7,113 nucleotides of DNA, taken from Opitutia bacterium (GTDB taxonomy: Bacteria > Verrucomicrobiota > Verrucomicrobiia > Opitutales > UBA953). Below, piece after piece: positions 1 to 5,971 of the stretch. Each line of letters starts with the position of its first letter. Positions within the stretch are counted from its first letter, which is position 1. The translations under genes and the position numbers were made by a program. The notes beneath the pieces were generated by a model. The model had not been told where the DNA came from and did not search any database. It saw nothing but the letters and a program-made list of their open reading frames with translations. Where the stretch lies: NCBI GenBank assembly GCA_003485955.1, contig DNHH01000059.1, forward strand, positions 4,735 to 11,847, in the 5' to 3' direction.

Positions 1-31
1 TTTGCGTGTTAGCCGATGGAGTTTCGTCCAT
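1..31 (-). CDS. Possible 5' end of a truncated gene downstream of the DUF420 gene
   Basis: On the minus strand an ATG at 31-29 opens a frame that stays open to the left edge, giving only MDETPSANTQ. A GGAAG motif lies 8 bases upstream of this ATG, at a good distance for a ribosome binding site. It would be transcribed in the same direction as the DUF420 gene, with a 58-base gap, so it could be the next gene of that unit. Ten residues allow no family assignment. The plus strand also has a frame open from the left edge to a stop at 84-86, so this stretch could instead hold the tail of a plus-strand gene. Confidence 0.25.
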   Translation of the reverse strand, partial: MDETPSANTQ

Positions 32-89
32 AAATCAATCTTCCGACTATGGATTAGGCGACGGAGAAGGTCGAGCGGTAACCTAAAGA

Positions 90-575
90 TTAAGGCACGA
101 TTGGTGCGACCTTAGCCAAAGAGCCGCTATATTCCATAAACAGCCAAACAATCACTCCAGTCACAGAGACGTAATACCAAACAGGAAATACCCAGCGCGT
201 GAGTTTTTTGTGCTCTTCATACCTTCCTGCGCGCGCTAGGTAGACTGCCCGAATAATAAATGGCGTGACGACAATCGCCAATAAGACGTGCGGAATGAGG
301 ATGAGGTAATAAAGCGCGGTTAATTGAGCCCAAATCGACCCTTCAAGAGGCTGGTAAGTGATATTTGTCCGGCCCAGTGCTACCCAAAGGTGAACCTTGG
401 AGGCCAAATAAACTGCCAGGAAAATAGCTGATGCCACGAACGCTACTGCCATGACGCGACCATGCCCTAAGCGATCACCTCGGCGAATGCGCAGGTAGCC
501 GATAGTCAGTAAGACTGTCGCGGTTGCATTAAGACCCGCAACGCAGCGAGAAAGTACCTCAGTTGTAGATGCCAT
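90..575 (-). CDS. DUF420 family membrane protein (cytochrome oxidase assembly type)
   Basis: This 161-residue protein is an inner-membrane protein with about four transmembrane helices (roughly residues 8-28, 41-58, 84-108 and 127-148). It matches the DUF420 pattern well: HGRVM entering the second helix, a FLAVYL segment, LIPHVLLAIVVTPF in the third helix, HKKLTRWVFPVWYYVSVTGV leading into the last, and the family's spaced histidines at H38, H62, H96 and H122. DUF420 proteins, including Bacillus YozB and CtaM-like proteins of Firmicutes, are linked to maturation of haem-copper cytochrome c oxidases and are often encoded near oxidase subunits or SCO genes. No oxidase gene is visible here, so that role comes from family knowledge only. 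The length is normal for the family. There is no obvious Shine-Dalgarno sequence before the ATG. The gene is divergent from the fucosidase across 91 bases and is probably not related to it in function. Confidence 0.85.
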   Translation of the reverse strand: MASTTEVLSRCVAGLNATATVLLTIGYLRIRRGDRLGHGRVMAVAFVASAIFLAVYLASKVHLWVALGRTNITYQPLEGSIWAQLTALYYLILIPHVLLAIVVTPFIIRAVYLARAGRYEEHKKLTRWVFPVWYYVSVTGVIVWLFMEYSGSLAKVAPIVP

Positions 576-581
576 AGTCTG

Positions 582-610
582 CAGATAAACACCTGTCCGA
601 GAAATTTCAA
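582..610 (-). promoter_or_regulatory. Candidate promoter of the DUF420 gene
   Basis: Read on the minus strand, TTGAAA (610-605) is a good -35 element. After 17 bases it is followed by TATCTG (587-582), a weak -10 match. Only 6 bases separate this -10 from the ATG, so a transcript from it would be leaderless or nearly so, consistent with the missing Shine-Dalgarno sequence. This is a pattern match only. Confidence 0.25.
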
Positions 611-624
611 GTGGCGTCAGGTGA

Positions 625-654
625 TTGGCTTGGGTAACTAGAACTACCTAATAA
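625..654 (+). promoter_or_regulatory. Candidate promoter of the fucosidase gene
   Basis: TTGGCT (625-630) and TAATAA (649-654) are 18 bases apart and could form a housekeeping-type promoter. The predicted start of transcription would lie only a few bases before the ATG at 667. The stretch between is pyrimidine-rich (CCTTCTTTCTTT) and has no Shine-Dalgarno sequence. Confidence 0.25.
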
Positions 655-666
655 CCTTCTTTCTTT

Positions 667-2532
667 ATGCCTAAAACACGCACCCTAGTACTCATCGCAC
701 TGTGCATGATTGGACTTTCGATTGTTTACACACGGGGTGGAAAAACCGCTCAAACAAGTTCCATTAACCCCAATAACTACCCGCAGGTAAGTTGGACGGA
801 GACGGAAACGCCTGAACAAAAAGAACAGCGGATGAAATGGTTTACGGATGCACGCTTCGGCATGTTCATTCACTGGGGTATTTACAGTCAATGGGCAGGT
901 GAAGTTGACGGCAAACGCGTCGGCGGTGCCGGCGAATGGCTCATCGAGCAGGCTGGCAACAAAGTGAAGTTCTCCAAATACATGGAAGCGCGTGATAAAT
1001 TTAACCCTGTTAAATACGACCCCGATGCATGGGTGCGCGCCGCCAAAGCTGCAGGTATTGATTACATTGTAATTACTTCGAAACATCATGACGGCTTTTG
1101 TCTTTGGGATTCGCCCATCACCAAGCATGACGTGACGGCAACGCCCTATGGCAAAGACCTTCTCAAGCCACTCCAAGAAGCCTGTTTGCGACATGGCGTA
1201 CGCTTCTGCCTCTACCACTCTATCATGGACTGGCACCATCCACTCTATGGGCAACGACGCGGCTACAATGACTTGGCGGAAGGGCCGACGGATATGCCAA
1301 AGTACGTTAACGAATTTTTAAAACCACAGCTCAAAGAAATTTCCGACCGCTTTGATCCAGGCTTACTTTGGTTTGATGGCGAATGGGAGGCATGTTATAC
1401 AACTGAAATGGGTGCGGATGTGGAAGCGTGGTGCCGCAAGGTTGCGCCGCATGCCATCCTTAATAATCGCGTCGGCAAATCCCGTAAGGGCATGCAAGGC
1501 ATGTCTGCTGGCTATTCCGGCAATAAAGGTGTGGGCGACTATGGTACACCTGAGCAAAATATACCTGCTAACGGATTCCCTAAAGGCGTCTACTGGGAGT
1601 CATGCATGACAATGAATGACACATGGGGCTATGTCGCCGTTGATCAAAACTGGAAAAGTGCCACCAAACTCATCCAAAATCTTGCAGATTGTGCATCCAA
1701 AGGTGGTAACTACTTGCTGAATGTTGGGCCAACGGGTGAAGGCGAAATTCCTGCTGAATCACTCGTGCGCCTAGCAGAAATTGGAAAATGGATGAACGTA
1801 AACGGTGAATCCATTAAACAAACACAAGGCGGACCTTTCACTAAGCCCTTTAACTGGGGGCGAATCACCCAACGCGGGAACGACCTTTATCTCATCATCT
1901 TTGAGCGACCCACCAACGGACGCATTGTGCTTCCGTTGGACAACAAACCTGTTGCTGCGAGGTTCCTTGATCACTCGGCACTGCAGCCTGTTATCCAAAT
2001 CGATCGCGAGGGCATCGTTGTCGCCCTTCCCAGCGAAATGCCTGACCGCCATGCTACCGTCGTTAAGCTGACCTTAGATAGTCCTGCTAAAGCACGTGAA
2101 GGCAGCGGTGGCGTGCACACGGATGCCGGAAAGCTGATCAAAGCGAAAGACGGCAAAGTGTCTCTTCTGCCTGAGGATGCGGCACTGACCGACGGGCTGA
2201 TGACTGAGAGAAAAGACGAAGAAAAAATGAATATCGGCGGCTGGACGAATACGAGCGCCAGCGCCAGCTGGACCTTTAACGCGCCTAAAGGTCTCTACCA
2301 GGTAGCCCTCGAACTCGCTAATCCCGGCGCAGGCAACACGCTTACGCTTAACTTTGGCGGAACAAAAATCGTCAAGGTTGCCGTTCCTTCCACAGGTGAT
2401 TGGGCAAAATTTAAACGCGTGGACGCTGGCCAAGTTGAATTGACGGAAAGCACGACCCTTAAAGTTACGTGCGAAAAAATTGTGGGTGAAGGCGCTGCCA
2501 ATGTGCGTGTCATCCAGCTTGAGAAACGCTAA
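667..2532 (+). CDS. Exported alpha-L-fucosidase, glycoside hydrolase family 29
   Basis: This 621-residue retaining glycosidase should release terminal alpha-L-fucose from fucosylated glycans or algal polysaccharides outside the cytoplasm. Residues 5-23 form a signal or anchor segment after a KTR n-region. It has no clear signal peptidase I site, and C13 is not in a canonical lipobox. The catalytic barrel spans about 43-385, with the family marks FGMFIHWGIYS (64-74), SKHHDGFCLWDS (138-149), LLWFDGEW (233-240), in which D237 aligns with the GH29 nucleophile, and WESCMTMNDTWGY (310-322). The acid/base residue is variable in the family; E296 (in TPEQ) and E311 are candidates. A beta-sandwich follows to about 470. 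An extra module at about 482-621 (GGWTNT, ASWTF, YQVALEL, then the C-terminal strands) resembles sugar-binding beta-sandwich domains attached to GH29 enzymes of PVC bacteria. That extra module makes it longer than the usual 430-500 residues. Linkage preference cannot be read from the sequence. Confidence 0.95.
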   Translation: MPKTRTLVLIALCMIGLSIVYTRGGKTAQTSSINPNNYPQVSWTETETPEQKEQRMKWFTDARFGMFIHWGIYSQWAGEVDGKRVGGAGEWLIEQAGNKVKFSKYMEARDKFNPVKYDPDAWVRAAKAAGIDYIVITSKHHDGFCLWDSPITKHDVTATPYGKDLLKPLQEACLRHGVRFCLYHSIMDWHHPLYGQRRGYNDLAEGPTDMPKYVNEFLKPQLKEISDRFDPGLLWFDGEWEACYTTEMGADVEAWCRKVAPHAILNNRVGKSRKGMQGMSAGYSGNKGVGDYGTPEQNIPANGFPKGVYWESCMTMNDTWGYVAVDQNWKSATKLIQNLADCASKGGNYLLNVGPTGEGEIPAESLVRLAEIGKWMNVNGESIKQTQGGPFTKPFNWGRITQRGNDLYLIIFERPTNGRIVLPLDNKPVAARFLDHSALQPVIQIDREGIVVALPSEMPDRHATVVKLTLDSPAKAREGSGGVHTDAGKLIKAKDGKVSLLPEDAALTDGLMTERKDEEKMNIGGWTNTSASASWTFNAPKGLYQVALELANPGAGNTLTLNFGGTKIVKVAVPSTGDWAKFKRVDAGQVELTESTTLKVTCEKIVGEGAANVRVIQLEKR

Positions 2533-2547
2533 GGTACTCAAAGAGGG

Positions 2548-2579
2548 TGGCGACTGGGCCCCTAAATCCCGAGTCGCCA
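2548..2579 (+). terminator. Hairpin 15 bases after the fucosidase stop, terminator-like
   Basis: TGGCGACTGGG (2548-2558) pairs with CCCGAGTCGCCA (2568-2579) in a GC-rich stem of 11 pairs with one bulged base and a 9-base loop. No T-run follows, so it may act as an RNA 3'-end stabiliser rather than a classical intrinsic terminator, or it may work in both directions. Confidence 0.45.
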
Positions 2580-2592
2580 TATTCCGGCTTTA

Positions 2593-2619
2593 GGCCGCAA
2601 TATAGGCAGCCTTGCGGCC
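2593..2619. repeat. Perfect 8-bp inverted repeat in the convergent gap
   Basis: GGCCGCAA (2593-2600) and TTGCGGCC (2612-2619) are perfect inverted copies around an 11-base loop. The hairpin sits between the converging fucosidase and PDZ genes and has no T-run on either strand. It probably helps insulate the convergent genes or protects a 3' end, but no specific role can be shown. Confidence 0.5.
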
Positions 2620-2647
2620 GCCATGCCTGCAACATGAGCAGTGAGGC

Positions 2648-2670
2648 AGGAGTCTCAAGACTCTTATTTC
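2648..2670 (+). terminator. Candidate intrinsic terminator downstream of the fucosidase
   Basis: AGGAGTC (2648-2654), loop TCAA, GACTCTT (2659-2665) forms a 7-pair stem with one G-T wobble, followed by ATTTC. The T-rich tail lies on the plus-strand side, which fits an end for the fucosidase transcript. The stem is short and the tail is broken by A and C, so it is a moderate candidate. Confidence 0.35.
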
Positions 2671-2697
2671 CTTAATGTATGCCTGCTACGGATATGT

Positions 2698-2732
2698 AAA
2701 AAAGCGCCACCTGAAGAGACTCCCAGAGCGCC
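2698..2732 (-). terminator. Candidate intrinsic terminator of the sigma / anti-sigma / PDZ unit
   Basis: Read on the minus strand, GGCGCT (2732-2727) can pair with a second GGCGCT (2708-2703), four G-C pairs plus two wobbles, with a CTG/CAG extension inside. It is followed directly by TTTTTT (2703-2698). It lies 17 bases after the PDZ stop codon and has the GC-stem-plus-T-run form of an intrinsic terminator, though the stem is imperfect. Confidence 0.45.
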
Positions 2733-2749
2733 TGTGGAATGGAATAAAC

Positions 2750-3883
2750 TTAGGCTCCCTCGAGCGGGTCGCGCTTAGGCTTCTTTTGGGGAGCAGGCTT
2801 GGGGCTTGTTGCGGGCGCACCAATAGTTGGATCTTGTGTCGACCCAGGTGCAGGCGGAATAACCACACTCTTCCCATCGGCCAAAGCGATGCGGGACTTA
2901 ATTGAATCGGTCTGAGCCTTCAGTTGTTCAGGAGTGGTAATCTCGCCATCGAACAAGACCTTTCCGGTAGCATCTTTGACCGTAGCAAATTTCTTACCAT
3001 TTTCAGAACGCACACTGACAGACCCTTCGTCGTCAGAGAACATCGATGATGAGGTGCTGGTCGGTCCAGATGAGCCAGCGCCGAAACTATAGCTTCTGAC
3101 AATCCGTGTTTGGGTTGTACCTACACCTGGTGACGCAGCACTTGGATCGTCAACAATGCCGCCACCCACATCAAGAGGAACGGGTAGTCCGCGTTTGCGC
3201 ATATCTTCCAACGCTTGGCGCATTTCGTCAGGAATATTTGCCGAGTTGGGTCCAACAATAACTACCCGTCCACCTCCCGTTGCATTGGGATCGAGGCGAA
3301 CAGTACCACCAGCAATCATCTGGCCTGGGTCGATTTCTTGTCCGTTAACAAGGATGCGCACCCCGCTGCCGAGAGTGATGGAACCAGGATTCGGAGGATT
3401 AGCGCCATTACCTGTTGCTGTTCGAGCTTGCGCACGCGGGGCAGCGACAGGTCGCCCTCCGAGAGTGACATCGACCGTGTCAATCTCGTCACCGCGGACG
3501 CGCACGAGTTTGACAGTGTCGCCTGGCTTACGGGTCGAAATGAGTGCCCGGAACTGCTCAGAGTTGACCAACATTTGATCGTCTAAGCGCGTGAGTACAT
3601 CTTTCTCTTGAAGCTTGTTTGCGGCAGGGCCTTCGGGATCTACAAAGCCAACAATAACTCCGATGCCTTCGGGAATCTCGGTTTTTAATTCCTGCTCGCG
3701 AAAACGTGTGTACATCGAAGTCACATTGACGCCCGAGTAAGCCTGTAACTTCGCCTCTGGGTTTGCGGGCGAAGTTGCCTTGGCTTCGGGCTTTGCCGAT
3801 TTTTCAGAAGTTGGCGTCTCTGCGGAAACAATCATGCCTGCTAAAAGTAAGACGTGTAGGGGTATGTTGCGGATTGAGTTCAT
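2750..3883 (-). CDS. Secreted PDZ-domain protein, third gene of the ECF sigma unit
   Basis: This 377-residue protein has a signal peptide (1-21, likely cut after the A of IVSA). A charged Ala/Lys/Pro linker follows, then one PDZ domain at about 48-142: GIGVIVGFVDPEGPAANKLQ, KDVLTRLDDQMLVNSEQF, KPGDTVKLVRVRGDE. There is no trypsin-like protease domain or catalytic triad, so it is not a DegP/DegS-type protease. The middle (143-285) is Gly/Pro/Ser-rich and probably extended, apart from short ordered pieces (GVRILVNGQEIDPGQ and a helix at about 217-231). At about 288-332 the pattern VKDATGKVLFDGEITTPEQ resembles tails of exported proteins coded beside ECF sigma factors in PVC bacteria, as I recall them. 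The end (344-377) is Pro/Lys-rich. It contains no cysteine. It starts 54 bases after the anti-sigma stop and is probably cotranscribed. A role in sensing or binding unfolded envelope proteins is inferred. Confidence 0.85.
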   Translation of the reverse strand: MNSIRNIPLHVLLLAGMIVSAETPTSEKSAKPEAKATSPANPEAKLQAYSGVNVTSMYTRFREQELKTEIPEGIGVIVGFVDPEGPAANKLQEKDVLTRLDDQMLVNSEQFRALISTRKPGDTVKLVRVRGDEIDTVDVTLGGRPVAAPRAQARTATGNGANPPNPGSITLGSGVRILVNGQEIDPGQMIAGGTVRLDPNATGGGRVVIVGPNSANIPDEMRQALEDMRKRGLPVPLDVGGGIVDDPSAASPGVGTTQTRIVRSYSFGAGSSGPTSTSSSMFSDDEGSVSVRSENGKKFATVKDATGKVLFDGEITTPEQLKAQTDSIKSRIALADGKSVVIPPAPGSTQDPTIGAPATSPKPAPQKKPKRDPLEGA

Positions 3884-3937
3884 AAATGGTGGGTAGGCTT
3901 ATAAGTGAGCGTTGTGTAGAAAGTTTTTTGTTTACGC

Positions 3938-4372
3938 TTAGTAAGTTTCAATGGGCACTAAGCCGATAATTTCGTCGTGCGGTGCATAACGAATAAGTTC
4001 TGCGCCGGCTTGGACGTCGCGGTACTGGGCAGCGTTGGACCAACGCATGCGCATGGGTCGAGCAAATGTGCCATCGTCCAGTTTCACTGGCTCAAGCAGT
4101 GCGATCTCCGTTGGTGCTTGTTCAGCACGGACTAAGCGAAGACCCGGTAAAGCCTGGATCGACGAAGTATCTGTCGGCGAAAGCACCGTCCAAGCCACAG
4201 CAGCGGCGGCGGCAATGGGGGTCGTCCACGCTAAAAATGGAATAATGGTATTACGTTTTTTCTCTTTCACGTCGGCCATGCCACGGGCAATCGCTGCGTT
4301 GAGAGCAGGGCTTAAGGCACGCGGACGGAGTTCGCGGAGGGCGTTTTCGATATCGCGGGTGTCGTCAGTCAT
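3938..4372 (-). CDS. Putative one-helix membrane anti-sigma factor
   Basis: This 144-residue protein has a cytoplasmic N-terminal part of about 40 residues with two likely helices (IENALRELRPRALSPALNAAI). One transmembrane helix follows at about 43-64 (IIPFLAWTTPIAAAAAVAWTVL, with the basic KEKKR before it), then a periplasmic tail of about 80 residues (PTEIALLEPVKLDDGTFARPM, AGAELIRYAPHDEIIGLVPIETY). Topology and gene order are those of an anti-sigma factor that holds the ECF factor at the membrane. The start codon overlaps the sigma gene by 8 bases, indicating translational coupling and matched amounts. The HxxxCxxC zinc motif of the ZAS class is absent; the protein has no cysteine and one histidine. 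It does not match RseA or ChrR in sequence as far as I can tell. The assignment therefore rests on position and topology. A non-inhibitory membrane partner is the main alternative. Confidence 0.7.
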   Translation of the reverse strand: MTDDTRDIENALRELRPRALSPALNAAIARGMADVKEKKRNTIIPFLAWTTPIAAAAAVAWTVLSPTDTSSIQALPGLRLVRAEQAPTEIALLEPVKLDDGTFARPMRMRWSNAAQYRDVQAGAELIRYAPHDEIIGLVPIETY

Positions 4373-4868
4373 GGAGTGTTTCGGCTAAAAGCTTCTTAAG
4401 GTTTAACAATGCATAGCGCCACCGAGACGCCGCTGTGTTTACGGAAATATCAAGTTGTTCGGCAATTTGTGCAAAAGTGAGTTCGCCCCATTGATGTAGC
4501 ACGACGACTGACCGCTGATCTTCTGGAAGTTTCGCCACAGCTTCGGCTAAAACAGTATGTCGACCATCATCTGGTAGCTCAAAAAGGGTGACTGTCTCAA
4601 TATCATTGGCGACGACTTGTTCGCGTCTACCCCGGCGGTCAGTTTGCCGACCTAAATCCATCGCTGAACGACGGATAGATGTGACGATAAGGGCGTTAGG
4701 ATCACCCGGAAGATGGCGCTGGTGGCGCCAATACCGAATGAACGCCTCCTGCAAAATATCATCCGCGTCCGCATCTGACCGAGCCCAATGGCGCGCAATG
4801 AGCCGTAACCTGGGGCCGTGTTCAGCCAACCAAGCCTGCCAGTCACCTTGAGCAGGGTTCTCAGACAT
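4365..4868 (-). CDS. ECF-type RNA polymerase sigma factor
   Basis: At 167 residues this is a typical group 4 (extracytoplasmic function) sigma factor made only of the sigma-2 and sigma-4 regions. Region 2 spans about 11-75, with DADADDILQEAFIRYWRH (32-49) as the core-binding and -10-recognising helix. Region 4 spans about 106-162, with LPEDQRSVVVLHQWGELTFAQIAEQL followed by the recognition helix in ISVNTAASRWRYALLNLKK. The region between (76-105) is short and charged, as usual. It directs RNA polymerase to a small set of promoters and is probably restrained by the overlapping downstream membrane protein. A weak Shine-Dalgarno match, AGGG, lies 9 bases before the ATG. The gene heads a minus-strand unit that is divergent from the lipid operon. 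ECF factors commonly regulate their own operon, but no clear ECF-style -35 with AAC is placed correctly upstream. Confidence 0.93.
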   Translation of the reverse strand: MSENPAQGDWQAWLAEHGPRLRLIARHWARSDADADDILQEAFIRYWRHQRHLPGDPNALIVTSIRRSAMDLGRQTDRRGRREQVVANDIETVTLFELPDDGRHTVLAEAVAKLPEDQRSVVVLHQWGELTFAQIAEQLDISVNTAASRWRYALLNLKKLLAETLHD

Positions 4869-4913
4869 GTGTGCTTACCCTAATAAGCGTGGCCGCTGGT
4901 GCAACTTGTCTAA

Positions 4914-4943
4914 ATACTCTATTTTTCGGCCGTTTCTATACTC
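4914..4943 (+). promoter_or_regulatory. Divergent control region: ATACTC direct repeats and a desaturase -10
   Basis: Two ATACTC copies (4914-4919 and 4938-4943) start 24 bases apart and flank the palindrome CGGCCG (4927-4932). TATACT (4937-4942) within the second copy is a five-of-six -10 match that would give the desaturase a leader of about 40 bases, but no good -35 lies upstream of it. That could mean an activator or alternative sigma factor is needed. The repeats may be operator half-sites or simply promoter elements. Confidence 0.3.
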
Positions 4944-4945
4944 AA
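4916..4945 (-). promoter_or_regulatory. Candidate promoter of the sigma operon
   Basis: On the minus strand TTGAGT (4945-4940) and TAGAGT (4921-4916) are 18 bases apart and leave a leader of about 40 bases before the sigma ATG. The match to a housekeeping promoter is moderate. Its -35 element overlaps the best -10 candidate of the divergent desaturase gene. Confidence 0.25.
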
Positions 4946-4989
4946 AAAACGCCCAAATTAGTTGCTAGATAACACCTCTGCCCTTCCCT

Positions 4990-5964
4990 ATGGGCATGCA
5001 ATCCCAGCCTGCCACTAAGCCTACTGGCCTTTGGGCGACCTTCGTTCGCTGGGTCGATACCGACCATATTCCCGAAGGCGCCGACACGCTTCGGGCGGCT
5101 CAGGATAAAGTCGATTGGCCACGCTGTATCCCCTTTGCCATCCTGCACCTCGGTTGCCTTGCGGTCATTTGGGTCGGCTGGAGTCCAGCTGCAGTTTGGA
5201 CAGCGGTCGCGCTCTACTTTATCCGCATGCTCGCCATCACGGGCGTGTACCACCGCTATTTCTCACACAAGACCTATAGCACCTCGCGCTTTTTCCAATT
5301 CATCATGGCACTATGGGGCGCTGCCGCCGTGCAACGCGGGGCACTCTGGTGGGCCTACAATCATCGACACCACCACCAGCATTCAGACGAGCCCGACGAC
5401 AAACATTCTCCCGTTCAACATGGATTCTGGTGGGCACACATTGGTTGGATTACCAGCAAGCGAAACTTTCCAACGGATTACACGAAAGTTCCCGATTTGG
5501 CGAAATACCCTGAACTCGTTTTCTTAAACCGCTTCGACGTATTAGTTCCGGCGATTTTTGGCGCAGCATGTTATGGCTTTGGTGCTTGGTTAGCTTACAC
5601 CGGCGTAGAGACCTCAGGATGGCAAATGCTGGTTTGGGGATTCTTTATTTCAACGACCGTGCTATTTCACGGTACAGCGTGCATCAATTCAATGGCCCAT
5701 GTGTGGGGAAAGCGTCGATTTAATACAGAAGACGACTCACGCAACTCATGGATCCTCACCCTCATTACGCTCGGCGAAGGCTGGCATAATAATCACCACC
5801 GCTACCAAGCAACAACGCGCCAGGGGTTCTACTGGTGGGAATTTGACCCGACTTACTATTTCCTCCGTGCACTTTCGTGGACTGGCTTAATTTGGGGACT
5901 TAAATCAGTGCCCGAGTCTATTTACGCCGAAGCGCAAGCGCTTCGCGCTAAAGAAGGCTTCTGA
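4990..5964 (+). CDS. Membrane fatty acid desaturase, acyl-CoA (delta-9) type
   Basis: This 324-residue integral membrane di-iron enzyme should insert a cis double bond into a saturated acyl chain using oxygen and electrons. All three histidine boxes are present: HRYFSH (88-93), HRHHH (125-129) and HNNHH (266-270). The additional N233 and H237 in NSMAH correspond to the extra iron ligands of stearoyl-CoA desaturases. Hydrophobic segments lie at about 48-86, 101-116, 184-203 and 210-228. There is no C-terminal cytochrome b5 domain, so electrons must come from a separate carrier. The length is normal for bacterial enzymes of this class. The start at 4990 has no Shine-Dalgarno sequence and follows a pyrimidine-rich stretch; a second ATG at 4996 is equally possible. 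It is the first gene of a plus-strand unit with the FAD oxidoreductase 7 bases downstream and is divergent from the sigma operon. Chain length and position specificity cannot be read from the sequence. Confidence 0.93.
   Translation: MGMQSQPATKPTGLWATFVRWVDTDHIPEGADTLRAAQDKVDWPRCIPFAILHLGCLAVIWVGWSPAAVWTAVALYFIRMLAITGVYHRYFSHKTYSTSRFFQFIMALWGAAAVQRGALWWAYNHRHHHQHSDEPDDKHSPVQHGFWWAHIGWITSKRNFPTDYTKVPDLAKYPELVFLNRFDVLVPAIFGAACYGFGAWLAYTGVETSGWQMLVWGFFISTTVLFHGTACINSMAHVWGKRRFNTEDDSRNSWILTLITLGEGWHNNHHRYQATTRQGFYWWEFDPTYYFLRALSWTGLIWGLKSVPESIYAEAQALRAKEGF
5928..5945 (+). repeat. Perfect 7-bp hairpin near the end of the desaturase gene
   Basis: CGAAGCG (5928-5934), loop CAAG, CGCTTCG (5939-5945) forms a strong stem ending 16 bases before the desaturase stop codon. 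Downstream GAAG/CTTC copies (about 5951-5968) could pair with its 3' arm instead. It lies in codons for AEAQALRA and could tune coupling to the flavoprotein gene, or it may be a codon coincidence. Confidence 0.35.
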
Positions 5965-5971
5965 AGCTGAA

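Noticed and set aside
999..1015. 7-bp inverted repeat with a 3-base loop inside the fucosidase gene
   Set aside because: AT-rich, inside conserved coding sequence with no other signal; expected as a coincidence at this length.
685..1254. Long minus-strand reading frame opposite the fucosidase
   Set aside because: It lies wholly opposite conserved GH29 catalytic motifs and resembles no protein family; it is a shadow of the real gene.
2074..2580. Minus-strand reading frame covering the end of the fucosidase gene
   Set aside because: It is antisense to the C-terminal module, and its start region overlaps the terminator hairpin; no recognisable motif.
2675..2905. Small plus-strand frame starting in the convergent gap
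   Set aside because: Most of it runs antisense to the PDZ gene, its composition is Arg/Cys/Leu-rich, and there is no ribosome binding site.
3156..3586. Two overlapping plus-strand reading frames opposite the PDZ gene
   Set aside because: They are antisense to a clear signal-peptide and PDZ protein, have Arg/Pro/Ser-rich low-quality composition and show no domain.
2750..3883. HtrA/DegS-type protease
   Set aside because: Only the PDZ domain is present; there is no GNSGG serine motif or protease domain before it.
3938..4372. ChrR or zinc-binding anti-sigma factor
   Set aside because: The protein has no cysteine, no HxxxCxxC and no cupin histidines.
4714..4730. 6-bp hairpin with a 5-base loop inside the sigma gene
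   Set aside because: Short and made of the WRHQRH codons; no T-run or conserved context.
4588..4851. Plus-strand reading frame opposite the sigma gene
   Set aside because: It is antisense to conserved sigma-2 and sigma-4 regions and has no family features.
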